Assembly (NCBI RefSeq): GCF_964656455.1
Contig: NC_135714.1
Location: 60,785,850-60,849,849, forward strand
From: Halichoerus grypus
Taxonomy: Eukaryota > Chordata > Mammalia > Carnivora > Phocidae
Reading direction: 5' to 3'
DNA length: 64,000 nucleotides
The notes below the pieces were generated by a model, which saw only the letters and a program-made list of their open reading frames with translations, was not told the DNA's origin and ran no database searches. Shown piece by piece: positions 1 through 12,204 of the stretch; position 1 is the stretch's first letter; each line of letters opens with the position of its first letter. The position numbers and the translations under genes are program-made.

Positions 1-137
1 GGTCTGAACCAGAGTACACACAGCATTTCCTCTTTTGAATTCCTGTTTGACACTAGGAAATGCTACCTTTCCTTTTTTTATGCCTTTCATTTTCAACTAG
101 GTTATAAGGGAGTAAGAACCAAATGTTTTTATAACTT

Positions 138-175
138 CCAAGCCCAGCACACAGTAGGTGCTCAATATATTGGGT
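138..175 (+). repeat. L2/MIR 3' tail remnant
   Basis: The phrase agcacacagtaggtgctcaa is the characteristic 3' end shared by L2 and MIR copies. Nothing else of the element is clear upstream. Confidence 0.5.
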
Positions 176-252
176 TTTTTTAAATAAACCAGTACATGAA
201 GAAAAGAATTAATATTCCCATTGGATATTGCCGGCCATCAGGAGGTGTGTTG

Positions 253-445
253 CCTAATGGACTTTGGAGTTACGCTGAGTTTGAATTCCAATTCCTTGCT
301 CCTATCTAACATTGGGCTCTGGGGCAAGTCACTTCACATTCCCCCTTTTGTAAAACAGGTACAATACCAGTTGACCTCTCAGGATTGTTATTTGGATTAA
401 GTTGATGAACTTTAGATTAATTAGCACCTGGGAAACATTTCCAAC
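253..445 (+). repeat. MIR SINE
   Basis: MIR order is visible: ggactttggagt, gagtttgaattcc, ggggcaagtcacttcac, then cttttgtaaaacaggtac and attgttatttggatta. Confidence 0.7.
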
Positions 446-1474
446 TGGAAGTTACAGTTATCCTGATGGCAATTAGTAAGATGTAGGGGACCATTCCATA
501 ACACCCTGACCACCGCTTCATTCCCAAACTTTAACCGGAGAAAGTAGAAATCAGATTTGATAAGACATTTTACATTTAGCTATTTATTGGGCTAATTTAC
601 TGTTCATAGGAAACCAATCGACAATAGAAACCAGCCTCTCACTGATGGTTCATGGTCATTTAATGACTAACCCATCACCTTAAATAAGGCGGAGAGAGGT
701 TGGCGGGGAGGCAGGCGGCAAACAATTCCATTCGAGTCACTTGGTTGTTACTGCTCCCCCATGTCCTTCACCCTCCTTGCAGCACAGAGTTTTGAGTGAT
801 TGAAGGCAGTTCGGGCCAGGATTCCAGACAGGGAAAAGCAAATACGTAAGTCAGAGGTCAGGAGAGAAGAATAGGCCAGAGGGGGAGGAAGAAATGCTGA
901 GCTGATGATTGAAAGATAATGGATGTGGGGGTGGGTCACAACAGCATAATAACAGGGGGATCCAGACACCCCCAAGCTTTCTCAGGCATCTGCGCAAGGA
1001 CCAGGGTTACAGCTCCTCTTAAAGAAAGGTCTATGGAGCATGGATTTCTAAACAGTTGGGCCACCCAGCATGGAATTTTGGGAAATGGCACTGTTGAGTA
1101 GAGCCATTAACAAATTACTTTCCTTTCATTTCCTTCACTGGCAGGACCTTCTGTTTATGTCTCCCTTAGCAGCAACTGGAAGGAGTAAATTTGCTGACAA
1201 GCATCCGTGTGTAGTGGGCCACTGGATGGAATTTTTATCATGCAGAAATGATCCCAGATGATTAGTTGAAAGATGGCCAGGAATCTCTGGAATCTACCCT
1301 TCAGTTGAGCACATGCAAGTTTAGTTTTAGGGTAGAGTCAAGGTGAAGAACTTAGAAAAATAAGCCATATTGATCTCTTTACTTTTGTAAATATTTGAAT
1401 TTTGTAATAGGCATCCCAGCTTGCTCTCAACTAAATAGGAAGCTGGAAATCTATGATGTAGCGACCAAAGATAG

Positions 1475-1670
1475 GTTTTGAGGTTAGGTTTTTGCCTGGA
1501 CACCTAGCTCAACCATTTGCTAGACATTTATTAGAGATTATGACCTAATCCCTCTGTGCCTCTGTTATATCATCTGTAAAATGGACATATTGTCATCCTC
1601 ATCTCATAGCTTCTGAGGATTCAACCAAATAGTAAACCAACTAGACCCTGGCCTTAGGAGAAACTCAAAG
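1475..1670 (+). repeat. MIR SINE
   Basis: The core cctctgtgcctctgttatatcatctgtaaa is shared with MIR, followed by the ttctgaggattcaacc segment and then decay. Confidence 0.75.
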
Positions 1671-2127
1671 TTTAAATATCCTTTTTCTTTTCTCTTCTCT
1701 CTCTTATTCCAAACTCCTCCCAACCCCAACCCCACCCCAGCAATTTTCTAATTTGGGACAGTCTTTGCTAAACTTGTGAGTGTAGGAGACCCAAAGGAGG
1801 AGGGGTATTGGGTCATATGGCTACCTGGAAGAAACTGCTCCAAATACAAATATCCATCCAGTGCAAAGAGCACGCAGTAGATGTGTCCTTAGACAGTTCA
1901 GGGAATCTCAGGGAAGCCAGGGTGGCTGAAGTAGAGTAACCACAAGGGACAGTGACAGGAGAAAAGGTCGAGGAGATATAGAGGGGCAGATTGTGTGATC
2001 CTGTAGGACCTTGAAGGCCATTAAGAGGACTTGAGCTTTTACCCAAAGCGGGTTGGGAAGCCATTAGAGGGTTGTAAGCTGAAGAATGATGTGTTGGACT
2101 TTGTTTTAAAAGGATCACTCTGGTTAC

Positions 2128-2245
2128 AGTGCTGAAAATGCATTATGGGACATGTGTGAAACCATCATGTTGTACCCCTTAAACTTACATATGTTATATG
2201 TCAATAGTATCTCAATACATCCGGAAAAAAAATAAAAAGAAAGAG
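2128..2245 (+). mobile_element. L1 3' end fragment
   Basis: The sequence from cattatgggacatg to the A-rich end follows the L1 tail pattern (ttaaacttacatatgttata, tatgtcaatagtatctcaat, then an A-rich tract at 2224-2240). It splits the surrounding L2. Confidence 0.6.
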
Positions 2246-2702
2246 AAAATACACATTGTGGGGTAGGGATATGGAATGAGTAGAAGGAACATATGGGCAG
2301 AAGCAGCACATCAGTTCGGATCTCACTAAATAACCAGGTGAGAGATGAGGGCAGGGCAGAGCAGATCAGTCGCAGTGTGGGTGGTGAGAAGTAGTCAGAC
2401 TGTGAACATATTTTGAAGGCAGCAATTTAGGCTTTGCTGACAGATTCAATGTGTAATGTGAGAGAGACTTCTTTAAGGTTTTTGATCCAAGAAATTGGAA
2501 GATAGTGATGTTATTTGCCATAAAAAGAAAAGGTTCAGGAAGAGCACCAGGAGGTTAATTTTATCCTTGTAAAATTTGAGATGCCAAATAAACATCCATC
2601 AGCAAGCAATTGAATATCTGAGTCTGGAGTTCAGATTAGATATAGGCTATATATAGAGAAAAGGGGTTATAGCTGGGAAGGAATGTAGGATTGGGAGTTT
2701 AT

Positions 2703-2731
2703 TTTATTTTATTTTACTTTATTTTAAGATG
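2703..2731 (+). repeat. (TTTTA)n simple repeat
   Basis: About five slightly imperfect units of TTTTA precede aagatgggag. They lie inside the L2-derived stretch. Confidence 0.7.
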
Positions 2732-3471
2732 GGAGAAATAATAGAATGTTTTCCAGTGATGAGAATAATTCAATAGAATGGAAAAATGTGACAATACCTG
2801 AGAGGGGACAGTCGCTGGAATGGTGTATTTAAATAGGTGACAAAGGAGGGGATCTCATGCACAAAGGAAAACATTGCTGTAGCTGGCCCATCCCTAGTAA
2901 CAGAAAGTATATGTAGATAGGAAGATCCACATGGTGGTATGATTTTGAGGGGTTGTCTTCCGACCGCATGTATTTTCTTGGTGAAATAGAAAGCAAAGTC
3001 TGTGTGAGGATGGTGGTGAAGGGTGGAAGGTTTCAGGAGAGCAACAAAGCCATGATTGAACAGGGGAGTGGAAGAATGAATGGATTTGGGATTGCCAAGC
3101 GAATGCATTTAGAATTGCCAAGTAGCATTAAGGGCTGACTTGAGGTTGAAGGTCATGGATTTAAACTGAGAACGGCCACTTTCATCTGTGCGGATAAAAG
3201 TATAGAGAAGATGGAGAGCTCAATTTAAGCAAGATTGGGGTTTTGCCAATTGACTATGAGGAAGGGAAAGAAGGGCAAAAGAGCTGAGGGTTTATGCAAA
3301 TAACTGATTATAATGATAGCTGGTGGACACTAAGTTGGGTAAGGAAGGAAGAGAGCTCATGAAATGAGCAAGAAGCAGTGAAAGAGCCAGAGGACCAATG
3401 AATGACAGGTCTCTATGGGACTGAAAAATGGTTGGAGTCAGAATATTAGAACAAATGAACTGAAAAGAGGG

Positions 3472-4250
3472 GGAAATGCAAATCAAAAACCACGATGAGA
3501 TATCATTGTATTCATACCTACCAGGATGACTGTAATAAAAGAGATAACAAGTGTTGAGGATGATGTAGAGAAATTGGAATACTCATTCAGAGCTGGTGGG
3601 ATTACAAAATGGTGCAGTGACTGCAAAACAATCTGGTAGTTCCTCAACATGTTAAATATAGAATTACCATATGACCCAGCAATCCCACTCCTAGGTGGAG
3701 ACCCCAGAGAATAAAAGCATACATCACATAAAAAGATGTACACAAGTATTTATGGCAGTATTATTCATAATAACCCCAAAGGGGAAACCACCCAAATATC
3801 CATCAACTGATGAACAGATAAATAAAATACATCCATATGATACAATATTACTTGGCAATAAAAAGGAATGAAGTTCTGATACATGCTATAGTTTGGACGA
3901 ACCTTGAAAACATGCTAAGTGAAAGAAACCAGTCACAAAAGGCCACGCATTGTATAATGTGAAATATTCAGAATAGACAAATATAGAGAGACAGAAAGTA
4001 GCCTGGTGGTTGCCTAGGACTGGAGCAATGGGAGAACTGAGAGGGGTGGTGAAGGGTAATAGGTATGGTAGATATTTTTGGCGGTGGGAGGGGAGATGAC
4101 GAAAATAATAAGTCCATTGTGGTAATCGTTGTACAACTCTGTGAATACAGTAAAACCATTGAACTGTATACTTTAAAGGGGTGAATTTTATGGCATATGA
4201 ATTATATCACAATAAACCTGTTACCAAAAGAAAAAGAAAAAGAAAAAGAA
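3472..4250 (+). mobile_element. L1M fragment (ORF2 end plus 3' UTR)
   Basis: The sequence starts with aaatgcaaatcaaaaaccac and passes through accatatgacccagcaat and aatatccatcaactgatgaa. The 3' UTR follows (cctggtggttgcctagg, gaactgtatactttaaagg) and the element ends in (AAAAG)n at 4221-4251. It is 5' truncated, with stops and small indels, so it is inactive. The divergence suggests a mid-age L1M family. Confidence 0.9.
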
Positions 4251-4594
4251 AGGAGGAGGCCGTCAGAGAATGGGATGGTTGAAACTGGTCTTATGGAAGT
4301 TTTGCACATTGGTAATGACAGGAGCTAGGGTCTGACCAGGGAAGCTGGTAGCTGGGATGACTTAGAGGAGGGAGGCAGGAAGACTCTTCCAGCATCCATG
4401 AGGTCATGGGCATCAAGTGTGGTGGCAGGAATAATGTTGGGGGGCACGTCTGACAGTAAAGGGGGTGGGGAAGGATCTTCAGGGAATGAAGAGGATGACC
4501 TGAGGGTTTGCAAGGGACTACCACAAAGAAGGATCAGAGCTAGTGGAAATCTGATAGCAGGCAGTTCAAAGCTGGGATGGGGTTAGAGGGAACA

Positions 4595-4634
4595 TTCTAG
4601 AATTTGGGTATTTTTGAAGGACTTAAAATATCCT
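4595..4634 (+). repeat. 40-bp direct repeat, copy 1
   Basis: TTCTAGAATTTGGGTATTT begins a 40-base block that recurs at 11456-11495 with one mismatch (T/G at base 20). The flanks of the two copies are unrelated. Confidence 0.9.
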
Positions 4635-5004
4635 GAAGTATTAAGCACTGACCGTACTTTTTCCTTCCTTCACTTATTCGTTCATGCAACACCTATTTAT
4701 TCTTTTTCTGGTACCTTACCTACTCATTTGGCCATCTCTGCGGATGTAGCCAAGCATGGTAGGGCTGACTCAGGATGGCTATGGTGTCCCTGCTACTCTA
4801 TGATGATCTCCTTTCAATGAGCTTCCCCAGAACCCACTGCCCGCTCACGGAGTGGAAGGCCATACTGAGCAGTCTGTAACCATTCCTTGATCACTGACAT
4901 CATACTGGCGGTCACGGACACAGTGAATGGCTTTGTCTTCTTGAAGGAGGGGGGTGTGCTGCCTGTTGCATAGTTGGGTGGGAGAATGAGTGACGGGCTT
5001 TGGC

Positions 5005-5160
5005 TTTGGAGGGATCTGGGTTTGGGTTGGGGCTCTGCTATGTATAACCTTGAGCAATTTACTTAAGCTCACTGAGACTTAAGTTTTGCTGTTGACAAAA
5101 TAGCTACTTTGTAAGCGTTGGGGAGAATTAAGGGACATCAGGCCTGTCGGACCCCTCATA
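5005..5160 (+). repeat. MIR SINE
   Basis: The stretch ctctgctatgtataaccttg then gagcaatttacttaagctc follows the MIR core, and ends near agaattaaggga. Confidence 0.65.
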
Positions 5161-5407
5161 GACAGTAGGCGTGAGCACAAATGTCCTGTTCTCTCCCCCT
5201 CTTTCCTTCCGTTGCCTTAATGCTGACGTTGCTTCTACTGTTTGATTTCTAGCTTCCTGCCATTCCAACATCCGGCTTCTCTTCAGAAGCCTTTTTCTAG
5301 TCTTCTTATTTAAAAAATGTTTTCTCATTTTAACCTTTAAAATAACCTGTGAGGTATGTACAAGAGGTATTAGTGTTCCTAACTGATGGAAGAGAATATA
5401 GGGTACT

Positions 5408-5648
5408 GAGAGTAACTGACATTTACCGGGTATTTACTAAATGACATTTTTCTAAACACTTTATGTGCATTGACTTACTTAATCCTCACAGTAATCCTAA
5501 AAGGGGTATTATTAAGCTTATCTTACAGAAAGGAAAACAGGCACAGAGAGGTCAAATAACTTGTTGAAGGTCACATAGCTTCTAAGCATGGGGGCAGGAT
5601 TTGAACCTGGGCAGTCTGGTCCCAAAGCTTAAACACTGTATGGCTTTG
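5408..5648 (-). repeat. MIR SINE, nearly full length
   Basis: In + reading the inverse MIR marks occur in order: actttatgtgcattgactta, aatcctcacagtaatcct, gaaaacaggcacagagaggt, aaggtcacatagcttctaag, gcaggatttgaacctgggca. Confidence 0.9.
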
Positions 5649-6614
5649 ATAGAAGGTAAGTAAACAAATCATGGTTTAGAACTCCTGAGTGAAGAAATCC
5701 TCTTGCCGGTTACTGCTCAGGTATCTTGCTGGCCTCTGGAATGTCATGCAGCTTGAAAATGTCGGTAGTTCACAAGGGTGACTCATAGAATACTATTGTT
5801 ATCTTATACAGGAGGGGACCCTGGGTGAGTTTTATTACCTGGCTTCCTCCTAGCTCAGCTACCCCTGAGAATTCTTTTGTAGAGACAAAGAAGTCAGTCC
5901 GTCTAAGATAATACCAAGAAGAATAGCCACCCTTATCATATTACGGTTCTGCCTATTGAAACCGAAAGTTTTCTCAATATTATAAATCTAAAAACCTAGG
6001 GGAAACTTTGGAAAACGTTGGGAAACAAATAGTTCATAAAGTTCAATGAACCTCCTAACGATTCTCTGGCCCCAGCAGACTTTTCCTTGGGAAGCAGAAG
6101 AATATTTGGCCTATGATGGGGCCATTAGGCATTCATGAAACTCATCTCAGAATAACAGGACAAAGTGCTAGAGGGCTGATAGGTAAGGTGGGTTTTCTTA
6201 GGAGTGCATGAGCAAATATTCAAAACAGCTAGAGATTTGTCATTTTTCTTCTTGCTGCCACTGATTCTAGTTTTTGAGCGCTAGAATTTGTCCCAAACCA
6301 GGAATGGAGAAAAAAAGATAAGATAAAACTAAAGCCTGATCATTTTAGTATGTCAGAAACTTTGATGTAAATTTGATGAAGGAAGAGTTGGAAATTGTTA
6401 TCTAAAATGAGATCCAGTATATATACATTTTACAAGTGTGTGCATTTGTATACATTTAACTATTGTCCCATGATTCCTATTTCTATTTGATAATAAGAAG
6501 TGGACTTACTCTGTATATTTACGAAATACATGAGATACATATATAATTTATAAATTTTATTTATTTTCCAAAGATCTGAGCTCTCCATTGATGTGGTTAA
6601 TAATTCAAAGAAGT

Positions 6615-6789
6615 GGGGCACCTGGGTGGCTCAGTCGGTTAAGCATCTGACTTCAGCTCAGCTCATGATATCAGGGTCTTGGGATTGAGTCCCTAGTTGG
6701 GCTCCTCACTCAGTGGGGAGTCTGCTTGTCTCTCTAATCCTCCCCCCACTCATTCTCTCTCTCTCTAAAATAAACAAAATCTTAAAAAA
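6615..6789 (+). mobile_element. Carnivore tRNA-derived SINE (SINEC)
   Basis: It begins ggggcacctgggtggctcag, with the pol III A-box region inside, then the CT-rich part and an A-rich tail. Target-site duplications of 16 bases flank it (6599-6614 and 6790-6805, 14 of 16 matching), starting aataattc. Confidence 0.95.
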
Positions 6790-6824
6790 AATAATTCGAA
6801 GATGTTCTCTTTCTCTTATTTGTA

Positions 6825-6915
6825 AAATGGTTTATATATACATATATATTCTCCGTATATGTACATTTTAATATATGTTCTATACATATATGCATATTGT
6901 ACATAATATACTGTC
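6825..6915. repeat. AT-rich low-complexity stretch
   Basis: The stretch consists of alternating tata/cata/tgta words with almost no C or G. No unit is kept strictly. Confidence 0.7.
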
Positions 6916-7710
6916 TTTTCATGAATAAATATAGCAGAATCAGTTGAATAAATGAAAACATTATGACTTGAACAGAAACAAATAAGGCAAAGGGTCTTTC
7001 TTAGGAACACGGAATAACCATGCTAACTAAGAGGCCTGAAATTATTTGAGGAATGGAGTAAAATATAAATAAATGCCTTTACATTTAAAGAAATGCTCAA
7101 GTCTTCAATCTCAATGGAGCAGAGGGAACTGAGGCCCCCTGGGATCCAGCTAGCCTTGGCCTCTTGTTCCCTGAGAGAATTTCTCTTTGAAATTCAGTGG
7201 AGTTCACTGGGATGGGGCATATATGACTGCGGGGGGCTCAGGAATTCAATGAGAGGGAAAGCAATCCCAGTACGCATTCTGAGGAGGCAAAGATTCACGC
7301 ATGTGGGCACACACATGCGCACAGACCCAAACCCCAGGAACTGGAGAGTTTTGCCCTTGTCACAGCCAAGGGATTCCCAGGGCTCCACACATTCAGGGGA
7401 CTCTGAGAAACTGGTTTGGGGCTAGAGTGACCTCACAAGCCTCTTTCTAAGACAGGAGAGCCCAGTAGCTGACTTACAGAGTTCAAATACCAGAAGCTCA
7501 AAGGACTTAACTTGGAGTATAGTTCTCCCTTGTCTGTTCATGGTGTCTGCTGAACTTGTTCCTCCTTCAGTGCCTTGAAATAGGGGTTGGGCAAAGGAAG
7601 AAGTGGGAGAAAGATAGGGGGGTCTCCATGATGGTGCTCATTCTACTGCATGCAACAAGGGGTGGAGGACTGAGTGTGTAGAACCTCTTTACCTACTTCC
7701 CCCTATAAAT

Positions 7711-7728
7711 GATGATGATGATGATGAT
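7711..7728 (+). repeat. (GAT)6 microsatellite
   Basis: Six perfect GAT units sit just before a MIR. Confidence 0.9.
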
Positions 7729-7734
7729 ATTGAT

Positions 7735-8490
7735 TAAAGCTAACATTTGTTGATCCCTTACTCTGTGTCAGGAATTGTGATAAGCTTTCCATCTATTATC
7801 ATAATTTACTTTCATTGTCTCCATAATTCTCAGGTGTAGGGGCTATTATTGTCACCTTGCCTGTTTTTCAGAAAAGTAAACTGAGTCCTAGAGGAAAGGA
7901 ATAAGTTGCATAAGGTCACACAGCTAGTAAGTTACTAGGAAGTTATGTTAGGTAGAATAACACACCCCACCCCACCCAGATGTCTACATCCTGATCCTTG
8001 GAACCTGGGACTATACCATGTGGCACAGGTGAGTTAAGGTTGCAGATGGAATTAAGGTTACTAATCAGCTGACACTGAGATTGAAGAGATTCTCCTAGAC
8101 TATCTGGGTGGGCCCAATGTAATCACCAGAGTATCTCATAAATGAAAGAGGGAGGCAGGAGGGTCAGTGTCAGAGTGATGCTGTGAGAAAGGCTTACCTG
8201 GCCATTGCTGGCTTCGAAGATGGAGGAGAGGGGTCATGAGCCAAGGACTGGGAGTGGCCTCTAGAAGCTGGAAAAGGCAAGAAAATGGATTCTCCCCCAG
8301 AGTCTCCAGACAGAACATAGCTCTGATAACACCAGGTACTATCCCAGTGAGACCCATTTTGGACTTCTGACCTCTGGAACTGCCAGATAAGAATTTGTGT
8401 TGCTTTAAGCCACTAAGCAGTAATAGAAAACTAACACAGTGATAAAGCTGAGGTCTGAAGTCTGACTCTGCAGGTGGGGCCCTTAACACC
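7735..8490 (-). repeat. MIR SINE split by an LTR
   Basis: The inverse MIR marks (gtaaactgagtcctagagga, aaggtcacacagctagtaag) run to 7945. The remaining end (gaggtctgaagtctgactct and ggcccttaacacc) resumes after 8438. The LTR inserted into the older MIR. Confidence 0.7.
7946..8436 (+). mobile_element. Solitary MaLR-type LTR (MLT1-like)
   Basis: The sequence starts TGTTAG and ends CTAACA, the expected inverted LTR ends. Inside are gatgtctacatcctgatcc, tatctgggtgggcccaatgt, a ggcttcgaagatggagg segment and the 3' motif tttaagccactaag. It is a solo LTR with no retroviral genes near it. The family name is from memory and could be a neighbouring MaLR/ERVL subfamily. Confidence 0.75.
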
Positions 8491-8749
8491 AGCCTTATAG
8501 CGCAGGGCTATAATGAGCCACAGGAACAGGGCTTAGCACAGGCCCGGTGGGAGAGAACAGGCTTCACAGCTCCACCAGAAAGGCCCGGGCCTGAGAAGCC
8601 TGGAGAAACCGCAAACAGACCAGGAACACCTCAGATATGGCAGACTTTCTGAACCCATCAAATACGGGAATGGTGGGGCGGGCTAGGGGCAGGGCAAGTA
8701 AGTTCTCATCCAAACACCGAAAACCCGTGACCTCGGCATTTCCTCGTTT

Positions 8750-9350
8750 ACATTTATTCTTCAAAGACACGTTGAGTATCTGCTCAGAGTAGGCATTGCG
8801 TTAGGTGCAGAGGATACCAAAACAGGGAAGTCCTGTCTGGTCCTTCACAGAGGTAACAGTCTAGTGGGGGACACAGTCAAGTCAACAGACCATTACCTTT
8901 CAGTGGGGTAGCACTGAGGTAGAGTACATGGGGAAGCATAGGGAAGCCATGAGACCAGTCTCAGGGAGGGGTTCAGGCATGGCTCCCTGGGGAAGGTGAT
9001 CACTGAACTACGTCTTGAAAGATGACTTGGAGGGATGTGGGGGGCTGAGGGCTGGGGAGGAGACAGCTACATGTGGAAAGTTCTGGAGGCATCTAGAATA
9101 TGGCTTACCCAAAAGCTGTACACAGATTCACTATGGCCAAAGGGAAGAGAGTAGGCAAAAGAGGCAGGCAGGGACCAGAAAGTGAAGAGCTTAGATGCTG
9201 AGCTCAGGAATTTGGATCATCCTATGAAAATGTGGAGCCATGGTAGGGTTTTATATCGGGAAGTGCTATAGTCACGCTAGCTACAGTTAGGCCTCTCTGG
9301 TGGCCTGCGGAGGAACACAGTGCATCCAGTGGCAGGGCAGGGACGAGACA
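8750..9350 (-). mobile_element. L2 3' end, antisense
   Basis: The pattern is L2 in reverse: ttgagtatctgctcagagta, ggtaacagtctagtggggga, ggctccctggggaaggtgat, then acgtcttgaaagatgac and tgtggagccatggtaggg. It is heavily diverged. Confidence 0.65.
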
Positions 9351-9399
9351 ACTGTGAGGAAGAGCCGCCAAGAAGTCACTGCAATGCCTCAGTCCACCC

Positions 9400-10320
9400 T
9401 CTTTGGTTCCCCGACGGGCAGCTGCATATAGTGCAAAAAGGACCTCACTGAGGTACGTGAAGACACCCAGAATCTCTTTACTTGGATGAACCCAAGCAAG
9501 TATAAATACTAAAACCCTTTAAAAGCCTAGAACTCTATCTTTTCCAGGTTTGGCTTCCTTTCCTAGCCTTAATCCACATGATAATGGCTCCCCTGGGCCT
9601 AGCCAGAACGCATTGCCCTTAGCTCCCTTGCTATATGGGAGACCTCCTGTGTAGGGTTCTAGGCCCAGGTTCACCGCTCAATTCCAGAGTGAGTGAACTC
9701 TCACTTTACTTTTTCCATCCCTGACCTGAGATCTACCCCTGGATTCAGGCCTCAGAATTTCTCTGCTCGGGACCCCGTCTCGTGGAATCACCACACATGC
9801 TCTTCTTCGAGCACGTGGTTCCCCAGTCTTATGCTTTCAGGGTTGCCTACTTTTTCTAGCATACATTCTTTGCAGCCTACCTTATTTGATTAGCTGTCGT
9901 TTCTCCAAAACAGGCCCTCTTTCTTTTATCTCTGCTTCTGCTATTCCCTTTTTTAATTAGTGAATTTTCCACCAAGTTGTCCATCTACTTGTTGATAATA
10001 ATCTTTCAGTTTATCCCAGTTCAAGAGGAATATTCCCAGTACTAAAGCTTAATACCCATTAAAATTATTCACTCTATATACAAAAAGTAGGGACTCTTGG
10101 GTATGCATGTATTTGGGCAAGATGTGCCACAAAATAAAGGGAAAAAAATAGGCTAGAGTATGCATCAGAGATCCAGGCTTGTTCCTGGACCCATCTCACC
10201 CAAATTATCCAGAATGTCACTGTTGCTGGCTGGGATATTTATTTAGGGATCTGAGCATCATATGCAATTTGTCTCTGCACAACTTGTTTTATTTTAAATT
10301 TCTATCACTGGCAAGATGAT
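9400..10320. other. SHROOM3: Intron sequence, nothing recognised
   Basis: I see no repeat family, splice-bounded open frame or clear motif cluster here. Confidence 0.5.
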
Positions 10321-10321
10321 A

Positions 10322-10700
10322 TTTGTTTCAGTCAGAAGAGACTAGATCATGCTGCAGTAACAAAGAGCACCCAAATCTCCATGGCTTAACCCAGAGGTTA
10401 ATTTCTTGCTCATTCTATGAACTCATGGCTCATCCGAGTTACTCAGGGACCCTTGCTGGCAGAATAGTCACTATCTCAAACAGTGTCAGTCACTATGCCA
10501 AAGGGAAAGGAAACTCTGCAGGGTCTCTGCTCTCTGCCTGGACGTGACACATGTTTCTTCTGCTCAAAACACATTGACCAGAAATAGTTATATGGCTCCA
10601 CTCGGCTGCAAGGGTGCCAGCCTGGGACCCAGAGAAAGAGAAGCATCTTCAACTGCAGCCAAGGTGCAGAACCAGGAAAACTTGTCCAACAGCATTAATG
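10322..10700 (+). repeat. Ancient interspersed repeat, family not assigned
   Basis: The text tgctgcagtaacaaagagca, ccatggcttaacccagaggt, tttcttgctcattctatgaa and cacattgaccagaaatagtt has the look of an old dispersed mammalian element seen at many loci. I cannot name the family with confidence. Confidence 0.5.
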
Positions 10701-11455
10701 ACCTTCACTGTGTTCCTTAGGCATTTAGTTTGTGACACTGCTAAGCCAAACACAAAGTAATTTAGAAAGACCGGTTGCTACCTTTTTAGACCTCTTACTA
10801 GCTAGTATTTGTCCTAAGTCTCCAGTGGTGGATTTCAATACTATCATCCCCACTGCTCCACAATGATTTCCTGTTTTTATGTGATTACCCTATGACTTTT
10901 CTAACTAAGCATGTTTCCTTTTTGTTTTTGTTACCAAGAAGCTGAGAGCCAAAATTACACTATACTATACTCCAGGTGGCTCTTTTTATCTGTAAACAAT
11001 CGTATTAGATTATATGTAGTTTTAAAATAAAACAAATGATTATGAAAATAGGTTTATTCAACCTTACTTTAAGTTACAGTTGCAACCATATGCTAATCCT
11101 CAGAATGAAGAATTAATTATGTTGACTTACTTGGTACTAATTTTCTCACAAAATTTTAAGATTGTACAATGTTTTAACCTTAATACTCTGCCTCTTTAGA
11201 AAGATAGTTAACTATATTTACATTTTATTTTATATCCTGCCTCTTTTGAAAGATATTCTAGTTAACTATGCAGTTGATTTGCATTTTATTTGCCTGTTGT
11301 ATTGGTCGTTTGCAACCTCACATTCAACCAGACTGATGAAGGCTTTGATACAATGGCAGGAGACAGGGCTAGTGCTAAACTACTTGAGTTGGACCTTATT
11401 TTATAGTTGGTCTCTTCACTAGTGAAAAGTTTTGAATTATGAAAACTTTACCTCC

Positions 11456-11495
11456 TTCTAGAATTTGGGTATTTGTGAAGGACTTAAAATATCCT
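11456..11495 (+). repeat. 40-bp direct repeat, copy 2
   Basis: This block is the second copy of the one at 4595-4634, 39 of 40 bases identical and 6.9 kb away. Just after the block it has an extra CT before GAA relative to copy 1. Confidence 0.9.
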
Positions 11496-12204
11496 CTGAA
11501 ACCTTGGGGTAACTGTGGAGATGTGAATGATGAATACCCAGACAGTCCCCATGTGTAGAAGGCATTTCTTGCAGTTAATTTTATTCTTGGCTTTTAATTT
11601 ATTAATATTTTTTCCTTTTTGCTTAGATTCCTTCAACTATTCTCTTCATTCTTTTGTATTTACAAGGAGTTTCCTCAAATCTTTTGTAAGATGAGGCAGG
11701 ATATATATAAACAAACAGAAATAAACACTGACAACTCAACTTTTTAACTACTCCCAAACTTGTTCTTTTGGGAATCAGCCATGTTGGGGGAGATCAAGTC
11801 TGTGAACCTTTCTTCAGGCAGTGACGAAAGTTGAGTGGCTAAAGTACCTTCACTGAAGCCTGACTTTTATCCTACCTTTGAGATCAGTTTCTTCCACCCA
11901 GTGAGCAGTAAATCAAGAATTATGGACACGACTTGGCTTTCTGGGGCTGCAGCTCATTTGGATGGCCCCTAGCCTGTCACTGGGTAACTTCCTGCACTGG
12001 AAACTTCCCTCCAAAGGAGGGACGGTCCTCTATTTCACTTATAAATCAAGTTAACTCCTATTCTTTGACTTTAAGAAAATAACCTCTCTCTTCCTCCCGG
12101 CAAATTTCTTTCCCTTGGTCTCTGTAGTTGCTCACACATGATTTTTGTGGTGGGAACAATCAGAAAAGTATTAAACTTATTAAATAAAACTACAAAACCC
12201 TGCA

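Larger units (their letters stand above)
1815..4595 (-). mobile_element. Old L2 LINE fragment, antisense, broken by two L1 insertions
   Basis: Read on the - strand the segments follow the L2 reverse transcriptase gene from its middle toward its C-terminus. Marks include ggttttgcca near 3240, aagatgggagaaat near 2730, and the gggaagccattagagggtt and aaaaggatcactctgg segments between 2030 and 2125. Frames are broken throughout and no functional protein remains. L1 3' pieces interrupt it at about 2128-2245 and 3472-4250, so the L2 is the oldest layer. The part after 4250 continues with L2-like sequence to about 4590. Confidence 0.7.

Noticed and set aside
8136..8489. 117-codon open frame, - strand
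   Set aside because: Almost all of it lies antisense in the MaLR LTR.
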